Shown here in pieces: positions 61,771 to 64,000 of a stretch of 64,000 nt of DNA (the first letter of the stretch is position 1; each line of letters opens with the position of its first letter). The position numbers and the translations under genes are program-made. The notes beneath the pieces were generated by a model. It saw only the letters and a program-made list of their open reading frames with translations. It did no database searches and had not been told where the DNA came from. Location of the stretch: the NCBI GenBank assembly GCA_910586305.1, contig CAJUGS010000002.1, positions 1 through 64,000 of the forward strand. The letters run 5' to 3'. This DNA is from an uncultured Duncaniella sp. Its GTDB lineage: Bacteria; Bacteroidota; Bacteroidia; Bacteroidales; Muribaculaceae.

Positions 61771-61778
61771 TATCTTTG
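61771..61778 (+). promoter_or_regulatory. -7 box of the NAD(P)HX repair gene
   Basis: TATCTTTG matches TAnnTTTG, 29 bp before the ATG at 61808. The -33 region lacks a clear TTTG. Confidence 0.5.
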
Positions 61779-61807
61779 CGCGGGATATTTTTTCCTTTCT
61801 GCCACTT

Positions 61808-63322
61808 ATGAAAATATTCACTACCGAAAATATACGAAATATCGACCGCTTCACCATCGAGCAGGAAGGTGTCAGCTCAATAGAGTTGATACACAGAGTT
61901 GCCGAAGGTGTTGTGAGCGAAATACTCTCACGATGGACCCCGACAACACCCACCGTAATATTCGCCGGCTCAGGCAACAACGGAGCCGACGCACTTATTG
62001 TGGGAAAGCTCCTCATCGAGGCCGGGTTCAAACCACTGATACTCCTCTTCAACTTCAACGGCAACTCACTCTCGCGCGACTGTCGCACAGCAAAGCGGGA
62101 ATTGCTCGAACACCACGACGTAAACCTCGTCGAAATCATCGACCGCGCCGAGCTGCCGGTTCTCACACCACGCCATCTTGTAATCGACGGACTCTTCGGA
62201 ACAGGACTGCGCGATCCCCTCGAAGGAGGATTCAAGACACTCGCGCGAAACATATCCGAAAGCGGTGCCGACGTAGTATCAATCGACATACCATCCGGAA
62301 TGTTCGGCGACTGGAACGCACGTGTAATCGGACGAGACGTAGTCCACGCGACAGTCACAATGACAGTCCAGTTCCCAAGACTCGCATTCTTCATCGCCGA
62401 CAACGCCGACCTCGTCGGAGAATGGAAACTAATCGACATCGGGCTCAGCAAACGAGCAGCCGAGGAGACACTCACAAAATTCTACCTCGTCGAGCGCGAC
62501 GACATACGGGCAGTACTCCAGCCGCGCAAACCATTCTCATCAAAAGCCGACTACGGACACGCACTCATCATAGCCGGATGCTACGGAATGATGGGAGCAG
62601 CAGTCATGGCCGCCCGGGGAGCACTCCGTAGCGGAGCCGGAAAAGTCTCAGTCCACTCACCAAGATGCGGATTCTCGATCATACAGAGCCAGGTCCCCGA
62701 AGCACTCTTCTCACCCGACCCGAACGAAATCGTTATATCCGACATGACACCACGGTTTGGATGGACAGCCATCGGAGCCGGACCCGGAATAGGAGTCAAC
62801 GACGCCACACGAGGAGCACTCGAGACACTCATCAAGACCGTCAAGAAACCGATGGTACTCGATGCCGACGCACTCAACATAATATCACGCACACCGGGAC
62901 TCATCGACCACATAGCACCCGGGAGCATACTCACACCCCACCCCGGCGAATTCGACCGACTCTTCGGAACACAGACATCAGCCGAAGCACGCCTCCTCAA
63001 AGCAATCGAGGTAGCCCACAAATACCGCGTAATAATAGTCCTGAAAGGACACTACACAGCCACAATACGCCCCGACGGAAAAGTATTCTTCAACTCCACC
63101 GGAACAGCAGCCATGGCCACAGCCGGAAGCGGAGACGTACTCACAGGAATAATAACATCACTCCTCGCCCAAGGCTACAAACCCGAGGCAGCATCAGTGG
63201 CGGGAGTATACATCCACGGACTCGCCGGAGAGATTGCCGCCGAGACCGAGGGAGAATACGGACTCTCAGCGCTCGACATCGCCGCAGCAACAGGCAAAGC
63301 CATAAAATCAATCATGAAATAA
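61808..63322 (+). CDS. nnrDE: Bifunctional NAD(P)H-hydrate epimerase / ADP-dependent dehydratase
   Basis: A 504-residue fused repair enzyme for damaged NADHX and NADPHX. The N-terminal epimerase (YjeF_N, about 1-215) has GSGNNGADAL, LVIDGLFGTGL and SIDIPSGM. The C-terminal dehydratase (about 230-504, ribokinase-like) has KADYGHALIIAGCYGMMGA, TPHPGEFDRLFG and the nucleotide-site ATAGSGDVLTG. The fusion is common in bacteria. Its promoter region is shared with the divergent glycosyltransferase gene. Confidence 0.95.
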   Translation: MKIFTTENIRNIDRFTIEQEGVSSIELIHRVAEGVVSEILSRWTPTTPTVIFAGSGNNGADALIVGKLLIEAGFKPLILLFNFNGNSLSRDCRTAKRELLEHHDVNLVEIIDRAELPVLTPRHLVIDGLFGTGLRDPLEGGFKTLARNISESGADVVSIDIPSGMFGDWNARVIGRDVVHATVTMTVQFPRLAFFIADNADLVGEWKLIDIGLSKRAAEETLTKFYLVERDDIRAVLQPRKPFSSKADYGHALIIAGCYGMMGAAVMAARGALRSGAGKVSVHSPRCGFSIIQSQVPEALFSPDPNEIVISDMTPRFGWTAIGAGPGIGVNDATRGALETLIKTVKKPMVLDADALNIISRTPGLIDHIAPGSILTPHPGEFDRLFGTQTSAEARLLKAIEVAHKYRVIIVLKGHYTATIRPDGKVFFNSTGTAAMATAGSGDVLTGIITSLLAQGYKPEAASVAGVYIHGLAGEIAAETEGEYGLSALDIAAATGKAIKSIMK

Positions 63323-63347
63323 AACACATCATCCCCTCTCTACGACG

Positions 63348-64000
63348 ATGAAAAAACATCTCATTATTCTATCCCTCGCGGCACTCGCCGTCATCTCGGC
63401 GACAGCCCAGAAGACTACGAAACTCACAGCCACAAAGGACAACGAATACGGACTGATATACACCCTCCCGCTCACCGAATTCAAAGTCACCGTGGCAGCA
63501 CGTAAGACCGTCAAGACACCCGGAGAATTCGCACGCTACGCCGAGAAATACCTCGCCGACGCCCCGGTGCTCAACCCATCAGTATCCTACACGATAACAG
63601 ACGTCGTGGTCAACCCCTCGGCCTATGCCGACGAAGACCAGCGATACCTCGTCACACTCAAGGGATCAGGCTCGCCATCCATCACAATCACAGGCTCAGA
63701 ATTCCCCGTAGCAGTCAACGACGAAGAATACACCCCCGAAACACAGCTTGCAGCACTCCCCGCAGCAGTCGCGCCACAGCCAACGATACTCGAACGCCCC
63801 GAAGCAAAAAGAGCCGTGACACCCGACATGATCCAGAGCAAATCCTCGGCAAAACGCGCACAACTCGCCGCAGCAAAAATCTACGAACTCCGCAACGTCC
63901 GCAACGACATAATATCGGGACAAGCCGACGGAATGCCATCCGACGGAGCAGCAATGAAACTCGCACTCGACCAGATAAACTCACAGGAAGAAGCACTCAC
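63348..64000 (+). CDS. DUF4831 family protein (5' part, cut by window end)
   Basis: The reading frame starts at ATG 63348 and runs open for at least 217 codons to the window edge. It has a signal peptide (MKKHLIILSLAALAVISATAQ, about 21 residues with the cleavage after TAQ). The start of the mature part (YGLIYTLPLTEFKVTV, then AEKYLADAPV) fits DUF4831, a Bacteroidales family of unknown function. It follows nnrDE by 25 bp. Confidence 0.78.
   Translation, partial: MKKHLIILSLAALAVISATAQKTTKLTATKDNEYGLIYTLPLTEFKVTVAARKTVKTPGEFARYAEKYLADAPVLNPSVSYTITDVVVNPSAYADEDQRYLVTLKGSGSPSITITGSEFPVAVNDEEYTPETQLAALPAAVAPQPTILERPEAKRAVTPDMIQSKSSAKRAQLAAAKIYELRNVRNDIISGQADGMPSDGAAMKLALDQINSQEEAL

Noticed and set aside
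61561..62631. 356-codon ORF overlapping the GT2 and nnrDE genes
   Set aside because: It crosses a promoter region and two genes on different strands; the product is Arg/Thr/His-rich with no domain.

Overview
This 64 kb window is chromosomal DNA from a Bacteroidales bacterium. The evidence is: promoters of the Bacteroidetes form TTTG-N19/20-TAnnTTTG; almost no Shine-Dalgarno sequences, with A-rich leaders instead; a complex I without NuoEFG and with fused NuoCD; the Bacteroidetes ATP synthase gene order atpDCBEFHAG; families such as DUF4493/PCMD, DUF4923, DUF4831, GH97 and C10/C11 peptidases; and C-terminal sorting-type tails. Base composition is GC-rich by eye, unlike Bacteroides proper. A Muribaculaceae-like gut lineage is my best guess, but it is not proven. 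I see no mobile elements, CRISPR arrays, rRNA or tRNA genes.

Layout. 1-10.0 kb is almost entirely minus strand. recJ-recQ form a two-gene repair operon. A five-gene chain follows (HIT protein, carboxylesterase, TGS-domain nucleoside kinase, clostripain-like lipoprotein, MscS channel), read leftward from a strong promoter near 9.94 kb. 10.16-27.46 kb is the centrepiece: 18 co-directional genes in which a complete eight-gene F1Fo ATP synthase operon lies inside the complex I operon, between nuoH and nuoI. It reads nuoA-B-CD-H, atpD-C-B-E-F-H-A-G, nuoI-J-K-L-M-N. It ends at a strong hairpin at 27.5 kb, and one promoter is visible upstream of nuoA. Coupled transcription of a proton pump and the proton-driven ATP synthase is the most notable feature of the window.

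27.5-36 kb carries murI overlapping a DUF4493 surface lipoprotein, a polyprenyl diphosphate synthase on the opposite strand (separated by a bidirectional terminator), polA whose proofreading residues are lost, an SufT/MIP18-type protein and lpxH. 36.0-36.45 kb is an AT-rich non-coding island with dyads and a promoter-to-terminator unit that looks like a small RNA gene.

36.5-47 kb has a SusB-type GH97 alpha-glucosidase, a C10 streptopain-like protease, a small lipoprotein, an HD hydrolase, a DUF3943 protein, then hpt-adk-xseB-M13 peptidase. 47-56.2 kb has a HAD hydrolase, ribF, then pyrG-yidC-trmB-mrp-endonuclease I. 56.3-59.2 kb is a hexuronate catabolic group: KDPG aldolase, mannonate dehydratase and an SDR probably acting as fructuronate reductase. 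59.2-64 kb has a DUF4923 protein, two convergent family 2 glycosyltransferases overlapping by 4 bp, the NAD(P)HX repair enzyme, and the start of a DUF4831 gene cut by the window edge.
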